Part shown: positions 48,774-58,736 of the stretch, piece after piece
Layout of the letters: each line of letters opens with the position of its first letter
How positions within the stretch are numbered: the first letter of the stretch is position 1
NCBI GenBank assembly: GCA_946902875.1
Contig: OX336359.1
Location: 3,720,001-3,784,000, forward strand
Direction of reading: 5' to 3'
Length of the DNA stretch: 64,000 nucleotides
Source of the DNA: Nematopogon swammerdamellus
Taxonomy: Eukaryota; Arthropoda; Insecta; Lepidoptera; Adelidae
Program-made: the position numbers and the translations under genes
Notes under the pieces: generated by a model
What the model saw: the letters and a program-made list of their open reading frames with translations, nothing else
The model's database searches: none
Told to the model about the DNA's origin: nothing

Positions 48774-48897
48774 GTGGGGCCGGTACTTTAATGTACCGTG
48801 TGAGGCCGGTACTTTAAAAGAATAGCCCCACTGCATCTCTCCCCGTGTATGTCGTAAAAGGCGACTAAGGGATATGACTCCCTTCTTATATTACTAG
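48774..48897 (+). mobile_element. SINE C head, duplicated and truncated
   Basis: GTACCGTGTGGGGCCGGTAC occurs, then again as GTACCGTGTGAGGCCGGTAC 22 bp later, followed by the rest of the head to TATTACTAGGTA. Confidence 0.8.
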
Positions 48898-49149
48898 GTA
48901 GGTATGTTGGCATCGTACACAACGCATGCATCCCGTTAGAAATTACAAGATAAGGCTATCTCATATATCGCTCCCGAAAAACCATGTCACCGACCAAATA
49001 AGCTTATAAGCTGAGCTTGCAACTTCGATCATAAAAAATCCGTCTACGGCTTGCAATGACTGATGCAAATACGCGAGTGAGGAGCATTAGCGCATTCATA
49101 GCATGTTTTGGCTTTTAATGCGATCTTTTGAATGTATTCATAATGACAA
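48898..49149. other. intronic spacer
   Basis: Nothing recognised. Confidence 0.4.
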
Positions 49150-49425
49150 TTAAATGAAATGAGATGAAATGAGATTAAATGGGATGAAATGAGATGAAAT
49201 GCGATGAAATGAGATGAAATGAGATGAAATGAGATGAAATGAGATGAAATGAGAAGAAATGAGATGAAATGCAATGAAATGCGATGAAATGCGATGAAAT
49301 GAGATGAGATGAAATGAGATGAAATGAGATTAAATGAGACGAAATGAGACGAAATGAGATGAAATGAGATGAAATGAGATGAAATGAGACGAAATAAGAT
49401 GAAATGAGATGAAATTAAATTAAAT
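49150..49425. repeat. 10-bp minisatellite (GAGATGAAAT)n
   Basis: About 27 imperfect units with variants GCGATGAAAT and GAGACGAAAT. It lies about 190 bp past the donor of dpr-like exon 2. Confidence 0.95.
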
Positions 49426-49618
49426 TTGTCGCCTTTTCGGATTACAATTATTTACCTCCTTTCAATCATTCACTAATATTGGCGACAAATTGGGCCCAAC
49501 TCATAGCATGTGCTTGTTTACCAACAAGTAACACGTTTTATCGCGTTTTGTCTCGTATAGTATTTAGTTCGCTGCTCGGTCGTACATCTAGCTAGTGGTA
49601 TACAGTTTAGGAACTCAC

Positions 49619-49727
49619 CGACTAATACCAGCTTAAAGAATAGGCTGGTGGGTGGGTGTGTGGGAACTTGGCACTCGTAGTAGCCTGCGTCCGCTGACGT
49701 CACGAACCGCACGTGCAGCGCCCAATC
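49619..49727 (-). CDS. dpr-like: dpr-family Ig protein, exon for the end of Ig domain 1
   Basis: Acceptor GACGCCAACAG before 49727 and donor GTCG|GTGAGT at 49619/49618; 109 bases, phase 0 in and 1 out. It encodes DWALHVRFVTSADAGYYECQ, then VPTHPPTSLFFKLVLV. DW.L.(V/I)R/K then DAG.YECQ is the standard F-strand region of Dpr first Ig domains, with the conserved cysteine. The acceptor's pyrimidine tract is weak. A 10-bp minisatellite follows in the intron. Confidence 0.92.
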
Positions 49728-49851
49728 CTGTTGGCGTCATCAATATGATCATCGTTACACATTCATCATCATGACTGTCGATATTGATGCAAAATATTAA
49801 GGAACTGAACCACTGAATCTGTAATATGGTAAAATTATTTATTATTATTTA

Positions 49852-49935
49852 TTCACAGAACCGGGCAAATGTGGAACGGACTCCCTGCCCATATTTCCTC
49901 CCAAGTACAGCCTCGGGTTTTTCAAAAGGGTCATG
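49852..49935 (+). pseudogene. LINE-alpha 3' scrap
   Basis: TTCACAGAACCGGGCAAATG, TTTCCTCCCAAGTACAGCCT, GGGTTTTTCAAAAGGG; truncated at both ends. In the intron between dpr-like exons 1 and 2. Confidence 0.75.
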
Positions 49936-50099
49936 CTTTCATTTTAAATAATTTTATCTTTATTTTTATTCTAAGTGTTGTCGGTAGCTATTTATATAAA
50001 ATGTTGTGTAAATAATAAAAGAATGGCAGCATATTAAAATCTTGTCTTGCAATAATTATTGCAAATAACATTATATATGGATGTCAGAGAAAATGAATG

Positions 50100-50605
50100 A
50101 ATGTAATATAAGTTAAATAACGGAATATGACGGAATGTCCTTGAACGAACGTCGTCGCCGCGAAGCCAATCAACGGGACATTACTATAAGAAATGGTTGT
50201 CAGTCAATGCACGTTAGAGAAAGACCGAAACGCCGCCCAATGAACGGGAATTCAGAGAATGAACGGAATTTTATTAAATGCACGAGATGTCACATATCCA
50301 CAGAACTTAGTTAATGAATGCGACATAAGTCAATGAAAAGTACATACGCGAATCAACGTGACATACGTGAATAGAGGGAGCATAAGTGAATAAACGGGAT
50401 ATAAGTGCATGAACGGAATATAAGTAAATTAACGGGACATAAGTGAATGAAAAGAACATAAATGAATGAACGTACATAAACATAAATACAATAAGTACAT
50501 GAATGAAAATACGCGAATATACGGGATATAAGTGAACGAACGGAATATAAGTAAATGAACTGGATATAAGCGAATAAACGGAATATAAGTGAATTAACGG
50601 AAACA
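50100..50605. repeat. degenerate ~20-bp minisatellite (ATAAGTGAATGAACGGGAC)n
   Basis: Units such as GACATAAGTGAATGAAAAG and ATATAAGTGAATTAACGG, most regular at 50330-50605. It runs to within 8 bp of the donor of dpr-like exon 1. Confidence 0.85.
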
Positions 50606-50612
50606 TGCCCAC

Positions 50613-50714
50613 CTTGACGTGCCGGCCGTGCGCCGAGAAGAAGCGACTGTCAGAGCTGTAGGTGACGAGACCTACTGACAGAAGCGAGTAGTCCTTCCGC
50701 CTGATCCACGTCAC
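50613..50714 (-). CDS. dpr-like: dpr-family Ig protein, exon for the middle of Ig domain 1
   Basis: Acceptor CTGACTGTCCTCAG before 50714 and donor AAG|GTGGGC at 50613/50612; 102 bases, phase 0 on both sides. It encodes VTWIRRKDYSLLSVGLVTYS, then SDSRFFSAHGRHVK. V(S/T)WIR..D...L(S/T)VG...Y(T/S)SD.RF is the best-known Dpr signature. The earlier exons (signal peptide and B-strand cysteine of Ig 1) were not found in the remaining 13 kb on this strand and probably lie beyond the window. Confidence 0.94.
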
Positions 50715-50779
50715 CTGAGGACAGTCAGAAGTAATTTATTATTAATAGGCTGGACCGCACTGTTATAGTACGCCAATTT

Positions 50780-51355
50780 GTTGTTGTTGTTTATTTAGCA
50801 TTCACATGGTACTATTGATCAGCCTGGCGAGGCGATCCAGAGGGGGAACGCCGCCTCTTTAGTCATGGGAAATATGCTACATCCAGTAGGGTGGTACCAA
50901 CCCAGTGTGCTACAATTTGAGCCTACTAGGTGAGTAAGGGGCAAGGCAAGTGATCTTCAGTTTTACACCGGTTCCGAACGGTGAAGCAGCAGGTGTAGGT
51001 ACATACATACATAGCGTCACGCCTGTTTCCCGGTGGGGTAGGCAGAGACAACGGATCACCGCGTGCCACGATCCTGACACACCTCTGCCGCCTCTTCCAC
51101 TCCCATAATGTTTATGCATGCTCATGCTTCATGCATGCTCGTCGGTTAGGGGTACTACGCACTTGACCCTTTTTGAGCACATGCCCGATCTGGTCCAGGT
51201 ACGTGCGTCTAGGGCGACCCTTTCCGACTCTTCCACTCACATTTGCTTCATAAATTTCTTTCGTTTAGGTGTAGGTGTGCACGTAAATTGTTCCATTCGA
51301 ACCTCGGACCTCCCGCAATAGAAGCCGACGACGCCCAGACCACTCAGCCACCCCT
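50780..51355 (-). mobile_element. LINE remnant scrap, then SINE B split by a LINE-zeta insertion
   Basis: 50815-50880 (plus) carries ATCCAGAGGGGGAACGCCGC, the IQRGNAAS motif, with a frame break. SINE B (minus) occupies 50880-51000 (GGTGGTACCAACCCAGTG ... CGGTGAAGCAGCAGGTGTAG) and 51267-51355 (head: TCGAACCTCGGACCTCCC, ACCACTCAGCCACCC). The interruption has the 10-bp duplication AGGTGTAGGT (50991-51000, 51267-51276). Confidence 0.85.
51001..51266 (-). pseudogene. LINE-zeta C-terminal fragment with 10-bp TSD
   Basis: On minus: [20 protein letters not shown], then RRACMK, a short duplication around GCATGCTCATGC, and SAYPTGKQA, ending in (ATGT)n at 51012-51001. Related to 19165-19383. Confidence 0.8.
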
Positions 51356-51426
51356 GCCTATTCAGCCGCTTGCCAATTCACATGTGTGAGCGAAGTTCAA
51401 AATTTTTCATTTAATTCATCTACATT

Positions 51427-51745
51427 ATACATACCATACGCTGTATCCCAACAGTCAGGGTAAGCAGAGTAATCGGTGTTACGCTGCAAGTGCTCTTGTA
51501 AATTACAGCACAACACCGACCACCACGTTTAGCAATGTATTCGGACAAGATAACTATCAAGCAGCAAGTAAGGCACGAAGACCCACCTGATGCATGAATC
51601 GGTGGAAGGACCGTTCCAAGGTGACAGTTGGCTAACGTGTCACCCTTTAGCACGACATCTTGCCATTAGTCGCCTTTTATGACATGCACGGCGAGAGAAG
51701 CAGCGGGGCTATCCTTTTAAGTACTGGCCCCACACAGTACATTTA
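51427..51745 (-). mobile_element. SINE D, full length
   Basis: The inverse of SINE D: CGCTGTATCCCAACAGTCAG, CAGAGTAATCGGTGTTACGC, AGTAAGGCACGAAGACCCAC, CCCTTTAGCACGACATCTTG, then the head ending GGCCCCACACAGTAC. Confidence 0.88.
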
Positions 51746-52102
51746 TTAAATTATACAAAAAAAATTATGTATATAAAACTGTACGTAAAAGATTAATGTA
51801 CATAATTTATTCGCATATGAGCAGAGCAAGTGCGAAGCAGCGCCCAAAAGTTATCCGAGGTTTACGTGAAAATTGGACCCGCCGGAACAATTACACAATA
51901 TTTGGCCCCCGAAATAAGTCCGATTTAAAAGTCGCACCAAACGAATTTATCTCAATTAGGAGCGTGTAGGATCTGACATAAAACAGCCCGCTTGCCATTG
52001 GACTGATGTGAGCGAGCCTTTGATACCTCCGGATAAGGGAGTTATTTACCCAATAAAATCAGAGAAGCGCTTTCACATACAGCGAACCGTTGCGGAAATA
52101 GT
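51746..52102. other. unique sequence, no exon recognised
   Basis: Scanned for the missing upstream dpr-like exons; no Ig-like frame with splice sites was seen. Confidence 0.45.
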
Positions 52103-52735
52103 ACCGTGGTGGGCCGGTAATAAAAAAAAAATAGCCCCACTGCATCTCTCCCCGAGCATGTCGTAAAAGGCGACTAAGGGATAGCGACAAGATTTTTTTT
52201 ATTCCTACAACATCCGTGATGTCAGCCCATAACACCGGGTGAACTTGGTGCCACGTCAGTGCCTCCCTTAGGTCGTGCCGGCTACACTGAACTGGATGGA
52301 AACACAAACTATTTACATAGCCGTCTCGACCGACCTTTCATTCAGTGCGGTGGTATCAACCCGGCCGGGTTAAACCCTACCACCTAGTAATATAAGAAGG
52401 GAGTCATATCCCTTAGTCCCCTTTTACGACATACACGGGGAGAGATACAGTGGGGCTATTCTTTTAAAGTACCGGCCCCACATGGTACTGCCGTGAAATG
52501 CCGTGCTAAAGGGCGACAGGATAGCCACCTCTCACCTCGGCACGATCCTTCCACAGAGTCATTCAGCAGGTGGGTCTTCGTGCCTTACTTGCGGCTTGAC
52601 AGTTATCTTGTCCGAATACTTTGCTAAACGTGCTGGTCGGTGTTGTGCTGTAATCTACCAGAGTCCTGACGGCACAACACCGATTACTCTACTTACCCTG
52701 ATAGTCGGGATACAGCTTGTAGTATGTATGTAAAA
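52103..52735 (+). mobile_element. SINE D copy split by SINE C
   Basis: 52103-52192 head (ACCGTGGTGGGCCGGTAATA ... GGATAGCGACAAGAT) and 52499-52735 body (TGCCGTGCTAAAGGGCGACA ... GTCGGGATACAGCTTGTAG). Confidence 0.85.
52193..52486 (-). mobile_element. SINE C nested in SINE D
   Basis: Antisense SINE C: T-run, ACAACATCCGTGATGTCAGC, CCTAGTAATATAAGAAGGGA, GTACCGGCCCCACATGGTAC. Confidence 0.88.
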
Positions 52736-52957
52736 ATTAGATTAATTTCACCGTTCATCTTCTTGCCTTTCAAAAGCCGCCCAATGTAAAAGCACCTTTA
52801 TGTTTACCTAATAAAAGCCAGACGCTCGAAATTCACGTGTGCGCGGCAAAACCGGGACACCCTCCACACGGACACGGACTGTATGTCCGTGCGGTATATA
52901 CAGGATGGTTCACTGCGCGATCGGTACACTGACAAAAATTTATTTATTATTTTTTTA

Positions 52958-53272
52958 TTTATGCTGACACGGTTGGCTTCATCACCTACAACATCCGTGA
53001 TGTCAGCCCATAACACCGGATGAACTTGGTGCCACGTCAGCGATTCCCTTCGGTCGTGCCGGCTACACTGAACTGGACGGAAAACACAAACTATTTACAT
53101 AGCCGTTTCGACCGACCTTTCATTCAGTGCGGTGGTACCAACCCGGGCGGGTTGAACCCTACCACCTAGTAATATAAGAAGGGAGTCATATCCCTTAGTC
53201 GCCTTTTACGACATACACGGGGAGAGATGCAGTGGGGCTATTCTTTTAAAGTACCGGCCCCACACGGTACGA
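52958..53272 (-). mobile_element. SINE C, full length
   Basis: GCTGACACGGTTGGCTTCAT, GGTTGAACCCTACCACCTAG, CTTTTAAAGTACCGGCCCCA, CACGGTAC. Confidence 0.9.
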
Positions 53273-53327
53273 TTTTGAGTTTGTAATTACATTTTAACTG
53301 TTATCTATTGAACGGCTACGTTCAGAT

Positions 53328-53933
53328 CAGGGTTGTTGCGAACATCAGCATCAGCATCCGCGGAACTTCAGCATCATTTTCGACATCAGCATCACATCAG
53401 CATCCGCATTGATCGATGCTGATTATTAATGCTGATGTTCGAGTCGTGACATGACAGTGGAGGGGCGGGGCTTATGGCACGTGTTTTCTTTTCGCTTGCG
53501 AGTTCTTCTGATCAATCGTGGGGTCGAACAGCGGCGATTGTAAGCAAACACAAACTTGTCTTATTCGTTTCATTACATTGTAATAGGTCATTGTGGGTGA
53601 AATCGGAACAGACTCGAACGAAGCTGAAAAAGCAGCACATACAGTTCCAAATAGTTCCAAAGCTCCATCCAATACTAATAATTTAATTGCTAAGATAATT
53701 ACTAAACTGGCACTGGTATCAAATTGATTATTTTTTTTTAATTATATGTCACAAAATTAATAAAACACAATATTCTATTTTAATACCAACCACAACTTTG
53801 GATATACATACTCGTAAATTCATAATATTCATATATTTCAGTATTTTTAATTTTTTTTAAAGAAAATAATTAAAATCAGCATCAACATCAGCATCCGCTG
53901 ATGTAAAAAAAATGTGCATCAGCAACAACCCTG
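53328..53933. mobile_element. hAT non-autonomous element with perfect 8-bp TSD
   Basis: 606 bp. Ends CAGGGTTGTTGC and GCAACAACCCTG are perfect 12-bp inverted repeats. Target duplication GTTCAGAT at 53320-53327 and 53934-53941. Subterminal direct/inverted CATCAGCATC motifs occur on both sides (53345-53435 and 53875-53915), a plausible transposase-binding arrangement. Small frames inside have no recognisable transposase. Confidence 0.93.
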
Positions 53934-53941
53934 GTTCAGAT

Positions 53942-54655
53942 TGAGCCAACTATCGGTCGGCTAAAATGTTACTTTACCGTGCAAATGACACTTGTATAAG
54001 ACTTAACTGGAGGTTTTTTATTTTTAGATTATGGAAACTGACACTGTTGGCTACATCACCTACAACATCCGTGATGTCAGCCCATAACACCTCGGTGAAC
54101 TACGACGTGCCATGTCACTGCTTCCCTTCGGTCGTGCCGGCTACACTGAACTGGACGAAAAACACGAACTGTTTAAACACTCGAAAAAAGGTTTGGAAAA
54201 CATTTTCTTCAGTGTACCGGTGTCCCATGCAGGGTGACTACACACACTGGGCCGAATTAATTAAAAGGACGATGAGAATGTCGGCTTCGATCAAAGGGCC
54301 TTTCCCTTGTCACACGGCGGCATTACGTGATGCGCCATACACCATAGTTACATTTAGAGACGACAATTATTTTTTGTTAACCAGATTTTTTTTTAATTTA
54401 TTTATTTACAAAATCTACTCTTTTGCAGCAATCTGACAGCAAAAGACACTACATCACCTGCAACATCCGTGATGTCTATCGAACGTTGGTGAACTAGGTG
54501 CCATGTCAGTGCTTCCCTTTTGTCGTATCGACTACACTGAACTGGAAGCCTACAGTTTTGCGTGGAATATGAACCGCGGCCAGCCAGCTTCACGAAAGTC
54601 CAATGTTGCTTAACCTCGACGAACACATGCGCCACCGAGCTACCGAAGCTGACGG
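53942..54655 (-). mobile_element. two SINE A fragments around an unassigned insert
   Basis: 54024-54175 (GGAAACTGACACTGTTGGCT ... GAACTGGACGAAAAACACG) and 54435-54655 (CACTACATCACCTGCAACAT ... CACCGAGCTACCGAAGCTGA, with the tRNA-like head). Between them, 54176-54434 is of unknown origin. Confidence 0.65.
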
Positions 54656-54829
54656 GATCGAAATAATTCTAAAATGTTGAAAGAGAGTAAGACGTTTTTA
54701 AATTGTGTGCATGCACATAAATTACAACATCATGTCTATCTCTGTTATATGATGACGTCCTCGTCGCATGCATGATGCGCCATAGATAGAAAATACTTTA
54801 TTGTTCAAAAAATCAGAACATACTTCAGA
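54656..54829. other. spacer with LINE-gamma tail scrap
   Basis: ATAGATAGAAAATACTTTAT at 54783 is a short LINE-gamma-like end (minus). Confidence 0.45.
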
Positions 54830-55441
54830 TGTATGTTCCTCCATATCTCTCAAACCGATAATCCGAGTTCGATGAAACTTAGTGCAAGCACATTTGATTA
54901 TACGTGACGTGACACAGGATAGGCTAAATAAAATTCATGTTCGGTTACGCTAAGATGTGGCTCTCATACAAACCGAATTTTTCAGCGCGCCGAAATAAAG
55001 GTAAATTAGCGGGCTTTATGTTTATGTAAAGTAAGTACTTTACATACATACATACATATCACACACGCTGAATCCCGACAATCGGGGTAAGCAGAGTAAT
55101 CGGTGTTGTGCTGCAAGAACTCTGGTACATTACTGCACAACACCGACTGTCGCGTTTCGCAAAGTATTCGAACAAGATTTAATCGATCTAGCAGCAAGTA
55201 AGGCAAGAAGACCCACCTGCTGCATGACTCGGTGGAAGTACCGTGCCAAGGTGAGAGGTGGCGAGCCTGTCGCCTTTTAGCACGGCATCTTGTCCTTATC
55301 CCTTAGTCGCCTTTTACGACATGCATGGGGGGAGATGCAGTGGGGCTATTCTTTTAAAGTACCGGCCTCACACGGTACCTTACTTACTTTCTTCTTTTTA
55401 AATACGAATTTCACGCGAGCGAAGCCGCAGACAAAAGATAG
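54830..55441 (+). mobile_element. Helitron-like element split by SINE D
   Basis: 54830-55035 (ATGTATGTTCCTCCATATC, GATGAAACTTAGTGCAAGC, AGGATAGGCTAAATAAAATT) and 55380-55441 (TTACTTACTTTCTTCTTTTT, CACGCGAGCGAAGCCGCAGA, CAAAAGATAG). The terminal CTAG is mutated to ATAG. Confidence 0.75.
55047..55378 (-). mobile_element. SINE D nested in Helitron-like element
   Basis: CACACACGCTGAATCCCGAC, CAGAGTAATCGGTGTTGTGC, CATGACTCGGTGGAAGTACC, and the head ending GGCCTCACACGGTAC. A CATA tract at its tail end (55035-55046) fits a TATG-type tail. Confidence 0.88.
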
Positions 55442-55980
55442 TATAAAATAATTACCTAACAATAAAAATATGTATTAATAGACCATAGTCCATAGATGCG
55501 TATAGAGGCGCATAGAAATTGAAAAGATTGCATTGAACATTTTAATTAATTAAAATTTCTTGTCTACAACTATTTGCAAAGTTTCCCTATTCACAAATTC
55601 ATACATTTTAGCATTCTGTGACATTTCACTAATTCCAAATAGCGTGTGAGCCAATATTGAAACTATTTGACATGTTCAGTCCGTTGAAATATCTGGGGAA
55701 TTTCGTGAATTAAACCTACATCTCATTATCGCTTGCGACTGACACAAGAGAGGATGGATAGTGAGTTCATCAGAAAATATAATTCCTACACTGTTAAAAA
55801 AAATTTGTCCTTCAAAAGTCGAGGGTTCCGTAGCTACTACATTACTCGAGGTGTTATATATAATGCTGTTTTAAAGGTATAAATGTCACAAATAAAAACA
55901 TACCTATTCTATAAATATGCATTTTATTGAATTACGGGTTTGAATGGTTATTTTTAAATTGACACACACACACTCACTCA
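55442..55980. other. unique sequence, no gene seen
   Basis: AT-rich; no exon with Ig features. Confidence 0.45.
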
Positions 55981-56305
55981 CACACCACACGCCGTATCCC
56001 GACAATGGGGAGTACGCAGAGTAATCTGAGTTGTGCTGCAGGTGATCTTGTAAATTACAGCACAACACCGATCACCACGTTTAGCAAAATATTTCGGACA
56101 AGATCACTATCAAGCAGCAAGTAAGGCAGGAAGATCCACCCGCTGCATGACTCGGTGGAAATGCCGTTCCAAGGTGAAAGGTGGCTGTCTGTCGCCCTTT
56201 AGCATGGAATGTTGTCCTTATTCCTTAGTCGTCTTTTTTTACGACGTGCACGGGGAGAGATGCAGTGGGGCTATTGTTTTTAAGTACTCCGACTCCGCAC
56301 GGTGC
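55981..56305 (-). mobile_element. SINE D, full length, diverged
   Basis: CACGCCGTATCCCGACAATG, CAGCACAACACCGATCACCA, GCATGACTCGGTGGAAATGC, then the head with GGGGAGAGATGCAGTGGGGC. Confidence 0.85.
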
Positions 56306-56494
56306 TTTTGAATTTATACACATTAATAATTAACTTTTTGTAGATTACCAAATTAATTCCACTAAATATTATTTGAGAAATGTCTACGAATGTGTATGAA
56401 TAAGCGAATTTATAAAATTAATAACAAATTATAAAATTAATAATTAATTTATAATACTTTAATCGTCAAAAGGATTACCGCTGCGTTCTCGCGC
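56306..56494. other. AT-rich spacer
   Basis: Short AATTTATAAAATTAATAA repeats at 56405-56455. Confidence 0.5.
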
Positions 56495-56595
56495 TGGGTG
56501 GCGATTTTTGCGACATATTGCGCCGAGCCACCCATAAGGTGTCTCACGACGCCCGTGGACAGTCGTATTTCGGGAGTTGCGAAAGCCATGATGAA
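56495..56595 (-). pseudogene. LINE-alpha 3' end scrap
   Basis: The inverse of the LINE-alpha tail: GCGACATATTGCGCCGAGCC, ACCCATAAGGTGTCTCACGA, CGCCCGTGGAC. Confidence 0.75.
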
Positions 56596-56684
56596 TACCA
56601 GGCTATTCGTACATACCACTTTTATAAAATATTACTCCTAGGAAAAACTACAAAATATATTTTAATGTACCGTGTAGTACAGTA

Positions 56685-57012
56685 CGCTCTTGTACCGTGT
56701 GTGGCCGGTACTTTAAAAGAATAGCCCCACTGCATCTATCCCCGTATATGTCGTAAAGGCGACTAAGGGATATGACTCCCTTCTTATATTACTAGGTGGT
56801 AGGGTTTAACCCGCCCGGGTTGATACCACCGCACTGAATGAAAGGTCGGTCGAAACGGCTATGTAAATAGTTTGTGTTTTCCGTCCAGTTCAGTGTGGCC
56901 GGCACGACCGAAGGGAAACACTGACGTGACACCAAGTTCATCCGGTGTTATGGGCTGACATCACGGATGTTGTAGGTGATGTGGACAATCGTGTCAGTTT
57001 CCATAAAAAAAA
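56685..57012 (+). mobile_element. SINE C, full length
   Basis: TTGTACCGTGTGTGGCCGGT ... GTTTAACCCGCCCGGGTTGA ... GTGTCAGTTTCCATAAAAAA. Confidence 0.9.
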
Positions 57013-57225
57013 ATTACTGTGCATAATATATAGCACCAAACCATTTTATCGTTGCTACCGCGAACGAAGGTGGCTTCGTCGGTTGGTTTGTGGGTCCTAA
57101 AACCGCGTCATATTTTATAAGCGTCGCATATAAGCGACGAATGTTTTGAAATTTCGTGCCCACTGGACCGCGTCTCGGAGTAAGAAAAACGGTAGAGCCC
57201 GCATGATTTAAAATTAAATTTAATA
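57013..57225. other. spacer
   Basis: Contains a small hairpin AAGCGTCGCATATAAGCGACG; otherwise unassigned. Confidence 0.4.
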
Positions 57226-57634
57226 TACAGGGTGTCCCAAAACTCAACGTGAAGCGGGAACCAGGGAGTAGGCCACTTTATGACGAGCCTGGGAAAAATA
57301 AGAAAAAACAAATCTGAGGCATTATTTTTTTTTAGAAAAAAAAATTAACTGAATATTTTTTTTGTAAAACTACAGGCATTCCGGTTTTATTTGGGATACT
57401 GGTCAATAGCAGAGTTATTTAGGTTACCAATAAAAAAAATTTTCACAATTATATTGCAAATTTGTAGTCGTAGTACCTAAAAATGTTGTACGAGAAATTT
57501 TCAACGTTTTTCAAAAAATGCTCATATCATAAAAAACAAATGACTCCGATTTTTTTTCTTATTTTTCCCTGGCTAGTCATAAACTGGCATACTCCTTGAT
57601 TCCGGCTTGACTTTGAGTTTTGGGGCACGTTGTA
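57226..57634. mobile_element. TA-flanked MITE with TACAGGGTGTCCC ends
   Basis: Left TACAGGGTGTCCCAAAACTC; right end, inverted, TACAACGTGCCCCAAAACTC. TA on both sides (57224-57225, 57635-57636). No transposase. Confidence 0.75.
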
Positions 57635-57639
57635 TATAT

Positions 57640-57775
57640 ATATTTTTTTAACACCAATTTATACAAATTAGGCACAATAGGCGAGCTTAATGCCGTGAGG
57701 CAATCCATTGTAACTAACCTTTCGGATGTGGGAGAAGTATATGCAGGCGAACAAGAATAGTTTAAGGCAATGAAA
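57640..57775 (-). repeat. inverse copy of the 19560 tail repeat
   Basis: CACCAATTTATACAAATTAG, GCGAGCTTAATGCCGTGAGG and CGGATGTGGGAGAAGTATAT mirror 19560-19690. Confidence 0.7.
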
Positions 57776-57838
57776 TAAACTGTAAAGCAATACGATAAAT
57801 TACCTAGGAATATTACATAAATACCTACTTGGTGCTGC

Positions 57839-58003
57839 CATGGATTACGGCTATGTAAATAGTTTGTGTTTTCCGACCAGTTCAGTGTAGCCGGCACGAT
57901 TAAAGGGGGAAGCACTGACATGGCACCTAGTTCACCCGGTGTTATGGGCTGACATCACGGACGTTGTAGGTGATGTAGACAACCGTGTCAGTTTCCATAA
58001 AAA
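57839..58003 (+). mobile_element. SINE A 3' part
   Basis: CGGCTATGTAAATAGTTTGT, CCAGTTCAGTGTAGCCGGCA, GTGTCAGTTTCCATAAAAAA. Confidence 0.85.
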
Positions 58004-58193
58004 AGAAAAAAAAATTGAAAATTGGAATTTTTGACATGTCTTTTACTGACAGAGGTGATGTAGGAACATGTTCGTATTATTACAAAGCTTTCACCGTAAC
58101 TTGTCTCTTGAAGGGAGCAATTTCAATCTCTATTGCCGAAAGTATTAAGTATTACCGCGAGGGACAAGTTACGGGAAACAAACTGTAGCTATT
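58004..58193. other. spacer with CTTTCACCGTAACTTGTC / GACAAGTTACGG inverted pair
   Basis: CCGTAACTTGTC (58093) and its inverse GACAAGTTACGG (58162) suggest a small foldback. No gene. Confidence 0.4.
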
Positions 58194-58311
58194 CAATCCG
58201 ATATGGGTGGTTGAGTCAGAGGGGTTAGAGCACATGCCCCGTCCGACCAATATTACCACCAAGATGGTAGGTGCCATACGGGAGACTTTCCTTTAGATTG
58301 CTGCCTATATT
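58194..58311 (-). mobile_element. SINE B 3' fragment, diverged
   Basis: CCGATATGGGTGGTTGAGTC, AGATGGTAGGTGCCATACGG, GATTGCTGCCTATATT. Confidence 0.75.
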
Positions 58312-58345
58312 CAATACATAAATATATTTATATCGGGATTAAAAC

Positions 58346-58672
58346 GTGTGAGGCCGGTACTTTAAAAGAATAGCCCCAATGCATCTCTCCCCGTGTATGT
58401 CGTAAAAGGCGACTAAGGGATACGACTCCATTCTTATATTACTAGGTGGTAGGGTTTAACCCGCCCGGGTTGGTACCACCGCACTGAATGAAAGGTCGGT
58501 CGAAACGGCTATGTAAATAGTTAGTGGTTAGTGTTTTCTGGCCAGTTCAGTGTAGCCGGCACGACCGAAGGGAAGGCTGACGTGGCACCAAGTTCAACCG
58601 GTGCTATGGGCTGACATCACGGTTGTTGTAGGTGATGTAGCCAACCGTGTCAGTTTCCATAAAAAAAAAAAC
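58346..58672 (+). mobile_element. SINE C, full length
   Basis: CGTGTGAGGCCGGTACTTTA ... GTGTCAGTTTCCATAAAAAA. The neighbouring text TTTTATCGGGATTAAAAC / TTATATCGGGATTAAAACG occurs on both sides (58330-58347 and 58697-58715), an approximate target duplication or older repeat. Confidence 0.88.
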
Positions 58673-58736
58673 AATGGCTGTATTCGATGCATAAATATAT
58701 TTTTATCGGGATTAAAACTATTTGTAGACACTACTT

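Noticed and set aside
50307..50714. A single 135-codon ORF running from dpr exon 1 into the minisatellite
   Set aside because: Only the first 34 codons are Dpr-like; a good GT donor at 50612 ends the exon, and the rest is repeat.
53472..53686. Transposase remnant inside the hAT element
   Set aside because: The overlapping frames on both strands show no BED zinc finger or hAT dimerisation motif.
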